Source: Floccularia luteovirens (lineage: Eukaryota; Basidiomycota; Agaricomycetes; Agaricales; Squamanitaceae). From it: a stretch of DNA of 64,000 nt. The stretch lies in NCBI GenBank assembly GCA_009739215.1, contig VSJF01000001.1:2666001-2730000 (forward strand), written 5' to 3'. This document shows, piece after piece, positions 39,822 through 51,700 of the stretch (positions are counted from its first letter, which is position 1; each line of letters starts with the position of its first letter). The notes under the pieces are model-generated. The model did no database searches. It was not told where the DNA came from and was given only the letters and a program-made list of their open reading frames with translations. The translations under genes and the position numbers were made by a program.

Positions 39822-40001
39822 ATGTGCTCTTCTCACTCACACAATCTCCCCACCAACTCTGCTTCATCTCCCTCACCCTCCAACCCACCCCCAATGCTCA
39901 AGGAGGTTCAGGACATAAAGTCATGCATAAACTTCAGTTCTCCCCAGTGTTGCCATTGTGGCTTCCGTGGAAGCCACTCCCCAACCTGCCCATTCCGATG
40001 A
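39822..40001 (+). CDS. Small Cys/His-rich protein, possible zinc-knuckle
   Basis: A 59-codon frame starts MCSSHSHNLPTNSASS and ends CCHCGFRGSHSPTCPFR. The end has C-x2-C-x5-H-x3-C spacing, close to a CCHC zinc knuckle (C-x2-C-x4-H-x4-C). A TATA-like gataaaag about 98 bp upstream, a pyrimidine-rich leader and an adenine three bases before the ATG make a transcript plausible. A good donor, gtatgt, lies shortly after the stop with a CTAAC branch site downstream, so the transcript may have an intron in its 3' part or the true frame may be longer. Family unknown. Confidence 0.35.
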   Translation: MCSSHSHNLPTNSASSPSPSNPPPMLKEVQDIKSCINFSSPQCCHCGFRGSHSPTCPFR

Positions 40002-40914
40002 ATAACTCTTTGGTATGTTCTTTATTCCTTCTTGCATTACCCGCTCTCTCAACTAACCACAACAATTCTAAAGTCGACATATTCAACCCATACTATATCA
40101 TTGCTACCGATATCAATGTCGATCCCCAACGACCCACATCCCATTCACCTCCTGTGTATTGCTTTCAACCTGCATCGTTATTAATTTCGCGCATCTATGC
40201 ATATCGCGCTACCATACGTATACCACATGCCCCCTAGCCAGGGGCTCTAGTCTTTTTTTGAGATCCAGGAAGGAATGGGTGTGGAGAGGGGTAATGAAGT
40301 CATACCATCTTGTAAACTGTATTACTACATGCAACTTAGCACCTCGATGATCGCGTTTTCTTGCTATTACCATGTGTCTTTTTTGTTCTTGCTTCCGTCA
40401 ATCCGTCCATTTGTAATATGCAACACGGTTGCTTCGTCCCGTTCCGACCGCAAGTTTGGTTGGTACATATCGCTTTCTTTTTCTTATTGAAAATTACCCC
40501 CGAGATAAGATAACAGTGATGATTCTAATCCGTCGTTTCGGGTTCCTAGATGATTTTTTTCTTCCCCACATTCCAAACCCACAACACATCCCGGACTTTG
40601 ATCCATGATACCCTCGGAGTCTTCGGTTCCAGGCCATATTTTGCATGGTTACCCGTACATTTTTAATACGTTACAGTAGCTCCACCGCTCCAACCCCCAA
40701 TCGATTAGACCACGAGATATGATTGTTTTTCAGATAACCTACTTTTGTTCAATCAGATAATCAAAACCCAGCCCGGTAAACCCGCTTTCCCGGGATATGT
40801 CACAACTCCGGATTTCCCAGGTTTTATACATTTCTCCCTACAATAAACATGACAACGTTTTAGGTAAAACCTTGTTTTATTACTGTTACCGTTTGCACAA
40901 GTTCATCCGTCTGT
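40002..40914. other. Intergenic stretch, no gene recognised
   Basis: Open frames here are short and mutually unrelated. The sequence is rich in T and C and ends in the promoter and leader of the enoyl-CoA hydratase gene. Confidence 0.5.
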
Positions 40915-42358
40915 ATGGCTATCTCTCCACCTCATCATTCGGAACAAGTCAGGGTTACACTCTTTCCTCACGACCATGTACTCCTCCTCACAATGAACCG
41001 ACCGAAATCGCTTAACGCGATGACGCCACAAATGACAAACGACTTGAAGGTACTTTTGGACTGGTTCGAAAATGAACCCTCTCTTTGGTATGATGCATTC
41101 CTCATTGCCTCCAAACGCATCTAGACTAGTTGTTTTTTTCTAATAAACAGGGTTGTCATAGTAACTGGAGCCGGACGCTTATTTTGTGCAGGAGCAGACT
41201 TGAAATCGTAAGTGTTTTATCATCGTTTTTGGTACAATTTCCAGTTCCGTTCCCTTCCATTTTCTCTACGACCTGTACGGTACAACAGCAGTTCTATTTT
41301 TAATTGACAAAAGAGAAAAAAAAGATTTCTCCATACTTATCATTATGTATCTTTTTGTTAGATGGAATACAGACAAACAGTCTGGATCAAACAATGAGCA
41401 AGAGTCAACCGCGGCATCCGTTCATGGTTTTGCATCAGTTTCGCGTCGACAGTCGATTAAACCTATCATTGCAGCTGTCAATGGGGGTGCTTATGGAGGC
41501 GGAGTAGAGATGATTTTGAACTGCGATCTCATCGTAGCGGCTGATGACGCCAAATTCGCCTTGCCGGAAGTCAAAAGAGGTGTAGTCGCAGGTCAAGGAG
41601 GTCGGTAAAACTCGCCCACCGCGTTTTGCTATTTCATCATGCAAGGCTCACCTACTTTCCCTTTTTGAATCTGGTTATAGGGATTCCTCGATTATCCCAG
41701 ATTGCTGGACACCAGGTACGTTTTACTATGACACCTCCCAAGTTTGGTCTGTACTTCGCGAGGATCCTATCTTTTTCATTTCGTTTCAAATCGTAAATCT
41801 ATAAACTAATCAACCTATCTCTTTTACATTTGTAGCTTGCCTCTGAAATGCTTCTTTTGGGAAAGACCATCACTGCCGGCGAAGCTCATACCCGGTTTGG
41901 TTTGTAAGCAGTTTCTTCCTGTCCATAATATTAATAATATTATTATATTGATCGTATGTCCGTTTTTAGCGTCAACGCGGTCGTCCCCGCGTCGCAACTC
42001 ATGTCAAAGGCTATGGAATTCGCGAAACAAATAATCGAAAATTCTCCAGATGCGGTGCAGAGCACTAAGAAAGGGCTTTTACTTTCACAGCAGCTTGATC
42101 CACAAGGGGCTTTCCATACGAATGTATGGTCTCCAGAAAGTAAACGAGTTTATGTGGGCGAGAACATCAAGGTAGGATATAACTAATTCTCGTCTCTAGC
42201 AGGGACTTACCTGTCTTTTTTAGGAAGGGTTAAAAGCATTTAATGAGGTACGCACTCTTCAGTTTTTTCCAGCGCCAAAGAAATCTCCTCGGTATGCTGA
42301 ATTCTCCATCTACTTTCAGAGACGCCCACCTGGTTGGAAAAACCCCGCCAAACTCTGA
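40915..42358 (+). CDS. Enoyl-CoA hydratase/isomerase family protein, peroxisomal-type C-terminus
   Basis: This crotonase-fold enzyme acts on an enoyl-CoA, probably in fatty-acid beta-oxidation or a related CoA pathway. Seen in order: [31 protein letters not shown] (first oxyanion-hole strand), [18 protein letters not shown] (second oxyanion-hole glycines), [21 protein letters not shown] (with the Glu position used by hydratases), [20 protein letters not shown] and the tail [17 protein letters not shown]. The protein ends PAKL; -AKL fits the peroxisomal targeting signal PTS1, so peroxisomal import is likely. At least seven exons; the final junction (AATGAG to AGACGC) is in frame. The precise substrate is not known. 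Confidence 0.9.
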
Positions 42359-45313
42359 TCTAACCCTGTTTTAATTGGTAACAATCATGCAAATCGGAAT
42401 CGAAATCGACTTATCGTATAAATACCCCCGATTGATCACTCAAGTTTTAAATCATGCTTGCGTTTTCCTACGCTCTCTGTCTGTCCATCTACAAACCGAA
42501 TCAAATTAACCAAGAAAAACAATTGAATAAGATTTTAAACGTTTTGTAAGGAGGATGAATGGGTTGTAAATCATGCCAATGGCTGTATATATTATTCATA
42601 TCTTATGGGTAATAACATGTTACATATAAAGAGCAAACGTGCATGTATGGATGATACATATATATATTTCTCTACGCCTCGAACTGACGCTGCTACTTTG
42701 TATTCGCGAATCTGTGGATCTATCCGCGAAACAATCTCCAGGGACCATTTGATTTTCACCTCCTCACTAATTCCCCTCAGCCCGAGAATAGGTAATGCAT
42801 CTAGTATTTATTTTATCTGTCTAGTAAGCCATCAGACTTGCGATAAGCTGTGCTCCAATGGCTGTGATTGTTAGACTGATGTTTTTTTGATGGTAAAATG
42901 TATGGCTTTGGGATGACATAGCTATCATATATTCCGATCAAAAGGTTGTGAGTACAGTATTTAGTTAGCGTTAGACTAAGGTACGTGTGTATTGTGTGTA
43001 TGCAATATTTTGTGAATTGGATAAGTCACTTTAAGTTATAAGGGCTGCTGCTGCACATCAACTGATAGGTATATTTGAATTGAAGCAAGTTGTTTCGGGT
43101 GGGTCTAATTGAGGAATCTCAATGAAACCATCCTCTTTGCAGTCCGCATGGCGTAACTTGATAGTTAACGGGGGGATTGTGCGCCCCAATATTTGAGTCA
43201 GAAACCCACACGTAGTCTTGGACAAGTCAATAGCGTGGTCGCATGCCAAGATATCCAGGAGGCTACTTGACAAGTGTGTAACCCGTTATCAGGAATTCAC
43301 GAAAGAGACGACATCATATCCTCGTCATAACATAACATATATGTACATGTCAACTTCTTCATGTTCTTACCCTCATTTTCTAGTTGCATGTCAACACGAG
43401 CCTGGGTTGGAGAATCATTTCTTTTTCTCGATCATAAAAGACACTTCAGAATTTGTACTCATGCTCAATCACCAATGCCAATCACCAATGCCTCGCCAGC
43501 AGAAGGTTTCGAAAAAGCAAAGCGATTGAATTGGATGGATAGAATAGTACTAATGGATAGGTAAAACAAACATGATAGTGATATACATATAGTTAGTTGC
43601 ACGCGGATACGGCTACGCGCCGGGTCTTTGCTCTGCTCTTTTTCGAATGCCAAATGTCAATAAGCGGATGAAACAACTTCTTAATTCATTTGGTGTAAAT
43701 AGAGAAGACGTCGGCTTTTCACTGACATCTTTGGTTAGTGCAATCGACTGGTTGGGGTGGTGGTATTAATCTCTTAAATCAATATCACGAAGGGGACAAG
43801 TGCACAGGGACACAACCCCCGACAATAAGGCTTGAGCTTGAGTAAATGGCATGGCCTGCCAAATGTTTCCCTCGCTAAGTCAGAGTTTGCCGAGATAAAT
43901 TTTATTTTGGGATATTCACGGTGATTAAAAAATAATTGCATTCCAATCACCAAATGGAGTTTTCTGTCAATAATTATTATCTTATTTTTGGTTTATTTTG
44001 CATCATGGTCTTGCCAATGGGGTATCAACAGCCTGATGATGGGGATTCTGCCTCGAGGCGAGGATAAAGCTGAGGAGAGAACGCGTGTAGCTTATAATTG
44101 AATTGCTTGGGTATTATAAACATAGGGCTGCGCAAAGGAAAACTCCTAAGCGACGTGTCATGCATGTCAAAAGTCAAGTCAAAAGACCCGGGCTTTTGGC
44201 TAGGTCAAGCAAGATACAACTACATAGGCCACAAGCATGCAAGGGAAACAAAGTTCGGATGGTATTTGTGAATGTCAGCAAGACTCGGCTGATAATACCG
44301 TTAAGGGTGTAGATTGATCGATAAGTGGAATATTGCAAAAGAAAAGCGATTGACAGTTCTTGCTTTGCGGTATAATGCCCGGAGCATTGCATGTTCTTTC
44401 CCTTACCTTGTGTGTCTGCGAGGGTACCCGAATGAGCCATTTCATCGTGGTTCAGAAGATGGGCGCTTTGATAGCTCATTGTCATCTTTCATGAACCAAT
44501 TTGTCCGAACCCAGGGTAAAAAATACTGACCTCCCCCACTCACCCTCCTCCTTCTTTTCCTTCCTCGATCCATCACTGAGACAAAAGTATCTTGGTCGGC
44601 TTCCATCCTCTTTCACGTTGTATCATGCGCTGCCACACAGCAGTGATATTGATCCCTGTCGTAAGACGAAAACGTTGCCTTTAGGAATTGGGGGGGCGCT
44701 GGATCGCGCTTTCTTCGCAAGGTCCTTTTCCCACCGCACTTCTCCTTGTTTCAGGATTTCAAGCAATCACGTGTTGGATAAATGATGGTCATCTGAATGA
44801 ATTGGAAAAGTAGCTGGGAGCAATTGCAAATGAGTAAGAGATATACATGGGTACCCATACCACTCAACTAGGTTCCAATAGTCGGGATCTCTACATTACC
44901 TTCCGGAGTTGGCAATGTCATGGAACCTTATGGCCGGCGATAAATCGATAAAGGCCAATAGCATCCACAGTATGTTATATTTTACGAAACGCTATATCTT
45001 TCGGATACACGATCAGGTTGTCACCAACGCGAAAAGGAGATCTATGGATTAAGAAAGGTACCGTGAGCTGGTTGTCTGACGTTGCATTGTCAAAGTCTGT
45101 ATAGAAGAGAAGATGTGGAGTTTCTCAGCTGATAGTTGGAAGAAGCGAGATATTTGAATGAAGTTTAACGTAGATCTTTACCATCTGCGGGCATATGTTA
45201 GAGCGATATTTATGCTTGGAGACATTGATGACTTCGCATGGAATAATTAAATTTTATCTCGTGAGAATGTTTGAAAATATTGCTAGTCTAAGAGGATCGA
45301 CCTACACCTGGTG
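42359..45313. other. 3-kb stretch without a recognised gene
   Basis: Many short open frames occur, none with a domain or good splice continuity. Local AT-rich patches (about 43920-44000) and duplicated words (AATCACCAATGCC twice near 43470-43490) are present. I see no RNA gene or mobile element. Confidence 0.5.
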
Positions 45314-46260
45314 ATGAACGACTCCACACGAGAAGGCTCTCCATTTCCACAGGATTCTTCCGGGGGCACAAATGCTTTCGAACGATGGCGTAGAAAGGCC
45401 ATGTTGGTCACAGGACTTGGTGTAACAGAAGAAGAACGCCTGGATGACTTGAGAGCTCACCAAACAAGGCAATGCGAAAAGGCGAAAGCACATCTTATGC
45501 AGTCTAGTGAGTTCCTGAAATTCATTCCTTGTAATTCATTTTCAATTGATTGCTTCGTGTAAATGATGAATAGGTCCAATTGTAGTATTCATGCTGAAGC
45601 ATCTTCAACTATCTGGGTGTCAAGTGCCACCATCCAACGTCCTTTGTGCACCATGCGATATGACACGAGCCGGCGGGTTCACACCCGACCCTGGCGCAGT
45701 TGTTCTATGTTCTGGACATTTCTTCAGCAATAAACACATGGAGCACACCCTTGCACATGAACTAGTGCATATGTACGATCATTGTAAATTCAAAGTCGAC
45801 TGGTCCAATTTACGGCATCATGCCTGTAGTGAGGTAAGTACCCTTTTTCTTTGTCTAAGCGAATGTACGTTTGTCCTTGGAACTAAAGCCCCTCCTTTTT
45901 TAAACCAAATTGTAAGATCAGAGCAAACAACCTGAGTGGAGATTGTAGATACACTCGCGAGCTACGGCGTGGCTTCGTATCTTTTTCGAAACAACACCAG
46001 GTAACCTGAAGCTTTGTATTTGGATCTGTTCTTGTTGTTAACGGCCGCAACCAACCCTCAGGCATGTGTGCGGCGTCGAGCAGTTACATCTGTGGTTGCC
46101 AATCCCGCGTGTCCAGACATTGCAGCTGCGGAACGTGCTGTGAATGAAGTGTGGGACAGTTGTTTCAACGATACCCGACCATTTGATGAGGTGTGCACGT
46201 ACCTTATCTATTTGTTATTGTCCGTTCACTGATTGGTTGTACGATACAAAGATCTATTGA
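45314..46260 (+). CDS. ATP23: Mitochondrial inner membrane metalloprotease ATP23
   Basis: ATP23 acts in the mitochondrial intermembrane space, where it processes Atp6 and chaperones ATP synthase assembly. The zinc-protease motif HELVH is present in [16 protein letters not shown]. Conserved cysteines flank it ([32 protein letters not shown]), as does the C-terminal [31 protein letters not shown]. The last coding exon is only nine nucleotides (I-Y-stop) after an acceptor ending acaaag; the resulting FDEIY is the ending I expect for the family. Two of its introns end in AAG. The start is the ATG at 45314, giving about 220 residues, a normal length. Confidence 0.93.
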
Positions 46261-47029
46261 TTACAATAAATGTTCAATCTGCTTATAGACAGAAAAGATA
46301 TAGATTTAGATTATTACTTCATAAGAGTAATTGAATTGTAACGTCTGTAGGTTTTGTTTTACGAAATCTATGCACAACCGCCACTCTTACCTACAATAGA
46401 CCACATGAGGAGTTATTGCTTTTGGAACTTGCAACGACAAGCCCCATATGAACGCGCATCCTTTGTATACGTCCCTGTGATTGCCATATCTTTTTTGTTC
46501 AAAGCCACTTTGCATTTATCACTGTGATCAATGCAAAGTGAAGCTGTCAAGTGGCGCGAGAGATTGCATCAAGTACAACATATTGTATGTAATATATTGA
46601 GTCTGGACCTTTTTACGTTTTTTCTGTTAAAAAAATCAAACCAGTTCCAGACCTTCCCCACAAATATGGTGAGTTTGGTTCATATCCACATGGCTCTATT
46701 TTGTATACCGACGCGAGCAACTATGTACTTTTCAATTAACCGAAGTAATTTTTTTGATTTTCGGTTAGTGTGTCACCTGTGGCGGGGAGGATTAGTGATG
46801 TGGACTTTGAATACCAGTTTAAAACCAGTAAATTTAATTTCGTTCCCTGCACTAAAATATTGAACGAGCTGTCTTATACAGGAGAGGATATTACCGTCTA
46901 CTGGTCCGGGGAATCTTTACAAACATACAGCAATTCAAGGAGTTCTTTATTATAACACGTCTTTGTATTGACTATATGACTGCATCTGTCATTGTTGAAT
47001 TGTCTGGTGATGTAGCGACCCGAGTAGGT
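46261..47029. other. Intergenic stretch with possible small exons
   Basis: Several exon-like open segments lie on the plus strand (AVKWRERLHQVQHI near 46540-46580, FQTFPTNM near 46644-46667, GRISDVDFEYQFKT near 46786-46830, GEDITVYWSGESLQTYSN near 46882-46935), each flanked by GT or AG. I could not join them in one frame with good sites and do not recognise the product. A small gene or a decayed one remains possible. Confidence 0.3.
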
Positions 47030-47716
47030 TTAAGTAATTAAAAGTGTCTCAAACTCCGTACGGGCCGGGTAAGACTTTAATGAAGCTGTTAGTGTTTCCA
47101 ACATCAACAAGGTGTGTGGTATCAGTGAGGATTTCACTGCAGACCCATAAACCAATTGTCCTTTTCTTACTTTTACACCACTTCGTACGGCGTTATTCGA
47201 GAAAACAACCCTGCTAATCAATCTGCAAGAAGGGCCTAAATTTATTAATATAACTAAGCCTACACAAGCGCCAAAATGGCGCCAAGCCAAATATAGATAG
47301 ATTTTCAAGAGAATGGATGGGCAATTTACGAGGTGCAGCAGTACTTACGCATGCTTGTCTGCCGTCAAACCCAGTCTATCACGTTGGGTAGCTGATAGGA
47401 CTTCTTGTCTAACTCCGTCTTCGAGTAATTCTTTTTTTAGCAAAAATAGATCATTCAACGCTATCACACATGTTTTTCCTGATTTGAGAGATGGAGAATA
47501 CCACCAGAATGTTCTATCAACAATAAAATGGGTCAAAGTCTCCACCTTCCAGTGTTGCTTACTTACTCAGAAGACAAGTACAAACAAGGATGTTAACACC
47601 GCAGTTTTGACAGTCACGCCTGCTGACGGTGTGTTAATCTTCAGACACGGCGTGCGGGCAATGAGGTATGAGACAGTTGTTTCAATGACATACAGCCGCT
47701 TGATGGAGTCCGCCAT
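47030..47716 (-). CDS. Unrecognised small protein, at least three exons
   Basis: An open model of about 165 residues runs MADSIKRLYVIETTVSYLIA.., then VETLTHFIVDRTFWWYSPSL K..ALNDLFLLKKELLEDGVRQE.., then ALISRVVFSNNAVRSGVKVR K..LIPHTLLMLETLTASLKSYP ARTEFETLLIT. Splicing uses donor gtgtta to acceptor ggaag (59 nt) and a good donor gtaagt after DKHA to acceptor cttgcag (126 nt, long for this window, so a further exon may be missed). The composition looks like a genuine folded, helical protein, but I cannot name a family. It diverges from the Kre9-like gene with 223 bp between starts. Confidence 0.55.
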
Positions 47717-47820
47717 ATTCAGAGTTTCTAGTAGCAAAGAGGGGAGAAACAAGTAAGGGTTATGATAGGCACACCCCTTTATGTGTTTACAAAAGATGGG
47801 AAAACAGGAGAACTTGTTGT

Positions 47821-47939
47821 CACGTGCTTAAGAAGGGAAGTTCTTCGTTTCGTTTCGTATAAAAACTTTTCCCCCGCCGTCCTTCTTTTCTTTCCAACTT
47901 ATTCCATACCCACCAAGTAATCTTTCTCTTTATACTACC
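47821..47939 (+). promoter_or_regulatory. Core promoter of the Kre9-like gene
   Basis: A palindromic E-box CACGTG (47821-47826) and a TATA box, tataaaaa (47858-47865), are followed by a C/T-rich stretch (cccccgccgtccttcttttc) about 40-75 bp before the ATG at 47940. This is a well-formed fungal promoter of a probably highly expressed gene. Which factor binds the E-box is unknown. Confidence 0.6.
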
Positions 47940-48789
47940 ATGTTCAACAAAATCTAGTGAGTATTACCTTCTCTACTTTCTATCTCAAGTCTAAAGCTGC
48001 TCAGCCTCCTCGCCTTTGTTGCACCCCTCGTTTCTGCACTCACGCTACAAGTTCCCCAAAATCCCACTTCTGGAGGAAGCATTACAATCAATTGGACTGC
48101 AGAATCAGGAGATCCGTGAGTTCTTCAACTTGTAGCATATATCTCGCCTTTTTAATATATTTTCTAGATCATCCTTTACAATTGAGCTGCTCAATGAAAT
48201 TTTCCACAACTCATTTGGTATCGCCAATAATGTCAACACGGGAGATATGACTACGACTCTTACCCTTCCTATTGTCCCTGTTGGGTATGAAATTTCCTTA
48301 CATGTAGTTGAATATTTTCTCAAAATCTTCTATTGCGCAGCGACGGATACACTCTCGAGGCAGTCGATAACGGGAACATTACCAATGTATTTTCCAGTAC
48401 AGCAACTTTCAGCATTGGACCAGTTACCTCCGTGTCCCAGTCATCTTCTTCGACAGTTTCTGCGTCCTCAGCTTCTGGTTCCGCTAATTCGAGCTCGAGT
48501 AACACCCTTAGTTTCTCTACGTAAGTTGACCTATTTTGCCTGCTGTCTCTCCAAATTTATCTCTTTCACAGGCCCCGTCCTGGGACACCCACCAGTTCTT
48601 TAACTGGTGTGACTGTCAGTCAACAAACCTCAAGCATACCTGCTTCCTCCTCGGTAGCAAGCGGATCGGCACCACAATCATCGGCATCAGGGTCGTTTAA
48701 CTCTAATTCAGCGTTGTCTTCGAGAATTAACTTCGGAATCATGGCACCAGTTCTTGTTGCACTTATTGCTGGAGCAGCTGCTCTGTGAA
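47940..48789 (+). CDS. Kre9/Knh1-like Ser/Thr-rich GPI-anchored cell wall protein
   Basis: This is a small secreted protein of the Kre9/Knh1 N-terminal domain family, linked in yeast to beta-glucan assembly; in mushrooms many such proteins are wall or surface components. The first exon is 17 nt (MFNKI plus two bases), then YLKLLSLLAFVAPLVSALTL forms the signal peptide. One Ig-like domain follows (QNPTSGGSITINWTAESGDP .. TLTLPIVPVGDGYTLEAVD), then a Ser/Ala-rich stalk. The C-terminus, hydrophobic (INFGIMAPVLVALIAGAAAL) after SALSSR, is a GPI-attachment signal. Five exons; the acceptor after exon 1 (ctcaag) is one of the AAG type. Confidence 0.85.
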
Positions 48790-51700
48790 AGCGATGACTG
48801 CAAGTTCTAGATAGTCCTAAGATGAATTAATGGATCTATCCTTTTTTTATCGTTGAACTCTTTTGATTTTTTGTTGCAGTATGGACAGTATGCTTCAGGA
48901 CTGGACCCTTAAGATTTGAATAGGCCAGTTGCATCATGTCGTAGCATGGATTCCTTTATATATCTTGATATATCATAGAAAGTCTCGGCCTGTTCAACAC
49001 TTACATATCCGTTCGTTGTTTGTTGATACTATAAATGTGTTACATTGCAGGTTCGTTGTTGTGAACACACTCGACATTGCGGGTATTTTGAGTATCCAAT
49101 GTTTGTCGGTGTACTAATTGCCATGCAAAATGGTGTAATTCCTAAAAGTATAAAGTGATACCAAAGCTAAAAGTGACGTTGAGTACATTCTTCCACACAG
49201 GTTAGTTCAGGAAGTAAGGTCAAACGGGATCAAGGATCATGAAAACCATCTCCTTCGAGTAGGGTTTTTATATCTTCTGGAGTTCTTTCGATATAAAAGA
49301 TAACATATTTTTGAACAAACCTGAACCGCAACTGAGATACACTATAACATATCAATAGAAAAATGAAACGTTCGCGGCTTCGGTAGCCACTAGTTCTGGG
49401 TCATCAAGCTGTATCAAACCGGATCCACAGGACCAAGTCATCAATGCATCAAAGAGCACACATGATAAACTAAGAATAGACCGCGTTAAATATACCCTTC
49501 TTTTGCCACAATTCGGGAATGGAAGAGTCTAGGCCAATACCCCAACATTTCCGAAGCTTGTTGTGGAGAATGAGCCAAAGCTCGGAGAAGATATAGGTTA
49601 CCCTGAAACATTAGGGTCTTTCAAAGTTGTCATTAATTATCCCATTATTTGTTCCATTAAGTCGTTTTTCCCGCAAAATTTCGATAATGGAACAAATAAT
49701 GGGAATATTAATGGTCAACTTTGAAAGACCCTATTGGAGAAAGTGGAAAGTAGGATTCCGGATTTGCTGGCTACATAGTGTGTGAGGTTAACAGACCATT
49801 TGGGATTGTCGTGTTGGGGCCGGCGGATGTCAATTTGTTCGAGAAGGCATGCGATTTCGTTATAGTCCAAACAGCGAGTTTCTTTGTCCTAAGGCCCGCG
49901 AGACTGCCCAAGTACCCAGCGGGACAAGTTGTTCCGAAATGTGGTGGGAAAATGGCTTGCCGCTCGGATCAGAGGAAAAGATTATCGATTGATAGCAATT
50001 AGGTAATACTGTGGTACTTGAGATTAACACCCCGGCATACATATCATCTACCAGTAGGATTTTGTGGAACGCGGGGCTAGTATGACTGACCATCATTGAA
50101 CCTAAATTCACTGGACTAAAGCTGGGAAATACCGATTATGATAGATCCGTTTGGTCTGTGCACCAGGTGCGTGAAGAAAAGGTCTCGCCTAACTTGTTCC
50201 CGTTAAAGCTTTTGCGGATGCATTTCGTATGTATTTATCGCGTGCATTTTGGCTTTTTTTGTCAAAGGCTTATCAGGCTATACCTAATGTGGAACCCAAC
50301 GTCTGTAAACGCTAAAACTTGCGCCTCGCGGCGATGTAGAGCAGTTTTGACAACTTTTTGGATAAATGTGCCTCTCAATATATATTTTGGTGCGTAAGGT
50401 TCGGGGAAATTTTAGTTACTCAGCTGGGTCAGTTTGGTCTGCGAGGTCACCGGCTTGGGAATTGTTGTTGTCGAGTCGGTTCCTGCGGTTGGTTTCTTAT
50501 CCAGATATTGATGGCCAAGCCGCGAAGTTTAATACCATTTGTCGATAATCCGGAATAATCGATGAAAACAATACTTACATGTCATATTTTTGGTTCGCAA
50601 CTGGCGATAAAATGGCGAATCGTTATCATGCAAGAAGTTGAGCCCAACTCCCGTTCCAAGTACTTATCATGTGCACAGACACACAAGAAGCGGCCTTTCC
50701 CTGAACGTGATGTAGGACCTGGTTGGCGTGTTTACAACAATTCTTGACTCTTGATGCAAGAGTACCGGACGATTTGTAATCCGCATGTTGATATGTACTA
50801 CCTAGGGCATAAAAGCCCATACTGAGAAAATATGGTTTTCGATCAGCTGTCACCCGCGATCAGGAGTATCTCAGTTGCGCGTCATACTTATTTACTGTTC
50901 CTGTATTTGTCAGGGTCGGAAAGAATCAGTATTTCCGAATGGACTGTAGAATAAACCTGAGCCTTAAGGTGATTGAATAGGCAGGAAAATACAATGTATG
51001 GCGTGATGTATGTGATATTGTGAAAGAGAACTGCAGCCGCTGCCGAATATTTCCACGGTTGATGGTCCAGCAGTGAGAGGTTTTCATTCTAGTAGACAAG
51101 ACGCCTACTTTGGGTAACATTGATTGGGGTATGGTTGAGACAGTGGAAAAGAGATACCTGGAGTCGTGGGAGTTTCAACCTTCTGATTCGGTATATTCAA
51201 ATAGTGCGTGAAGCAAGAACGTCCGCTGGGATTTTTATCAAGGTGTGCGTTGGCTTGGTTCAGTAGAGATCTTAATCAAATGGCATATACTCAATGATTC
51301 TGAGCACCGTGTGCTTAAATTAGCAACTCGCTATTAACCAAGAACTTATATTTCGAACTCACGGTAAAATATATTGGTAGTACACGCGCTGAAGCGCTGA
51401 CAGTTGGAATACCGAGTTTGAATTGGGATCATGCAAGGACGTAAACACACATGGCATGTAGAAGCTAGTGAACCTTCGTTATACATTCAATAGGCAAAAA
51501 ACATATAGATCATGATCGTCTAATCATTTGAGTAAATTCTGACCAATGTGGTGGCCTTCTCGTTAGGCAGGATACAAGCCGTGTGACAGATGAATATGAA
51601 TATGAATGAATGCATTCCCAGGAGCACTTCATCCACATAATAGCCCATGGGGGTCGGTGATTCTTGAAACAAAGCAATGTAACGTTGTGCGCGCAGCAGC

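Noticed and set aside
46531..46954. A complete plus-strand gene from the exon-like pieces
   Set aside because: The pieces cannot be joined in one frame with acceptable splice sites, so I only describe them.
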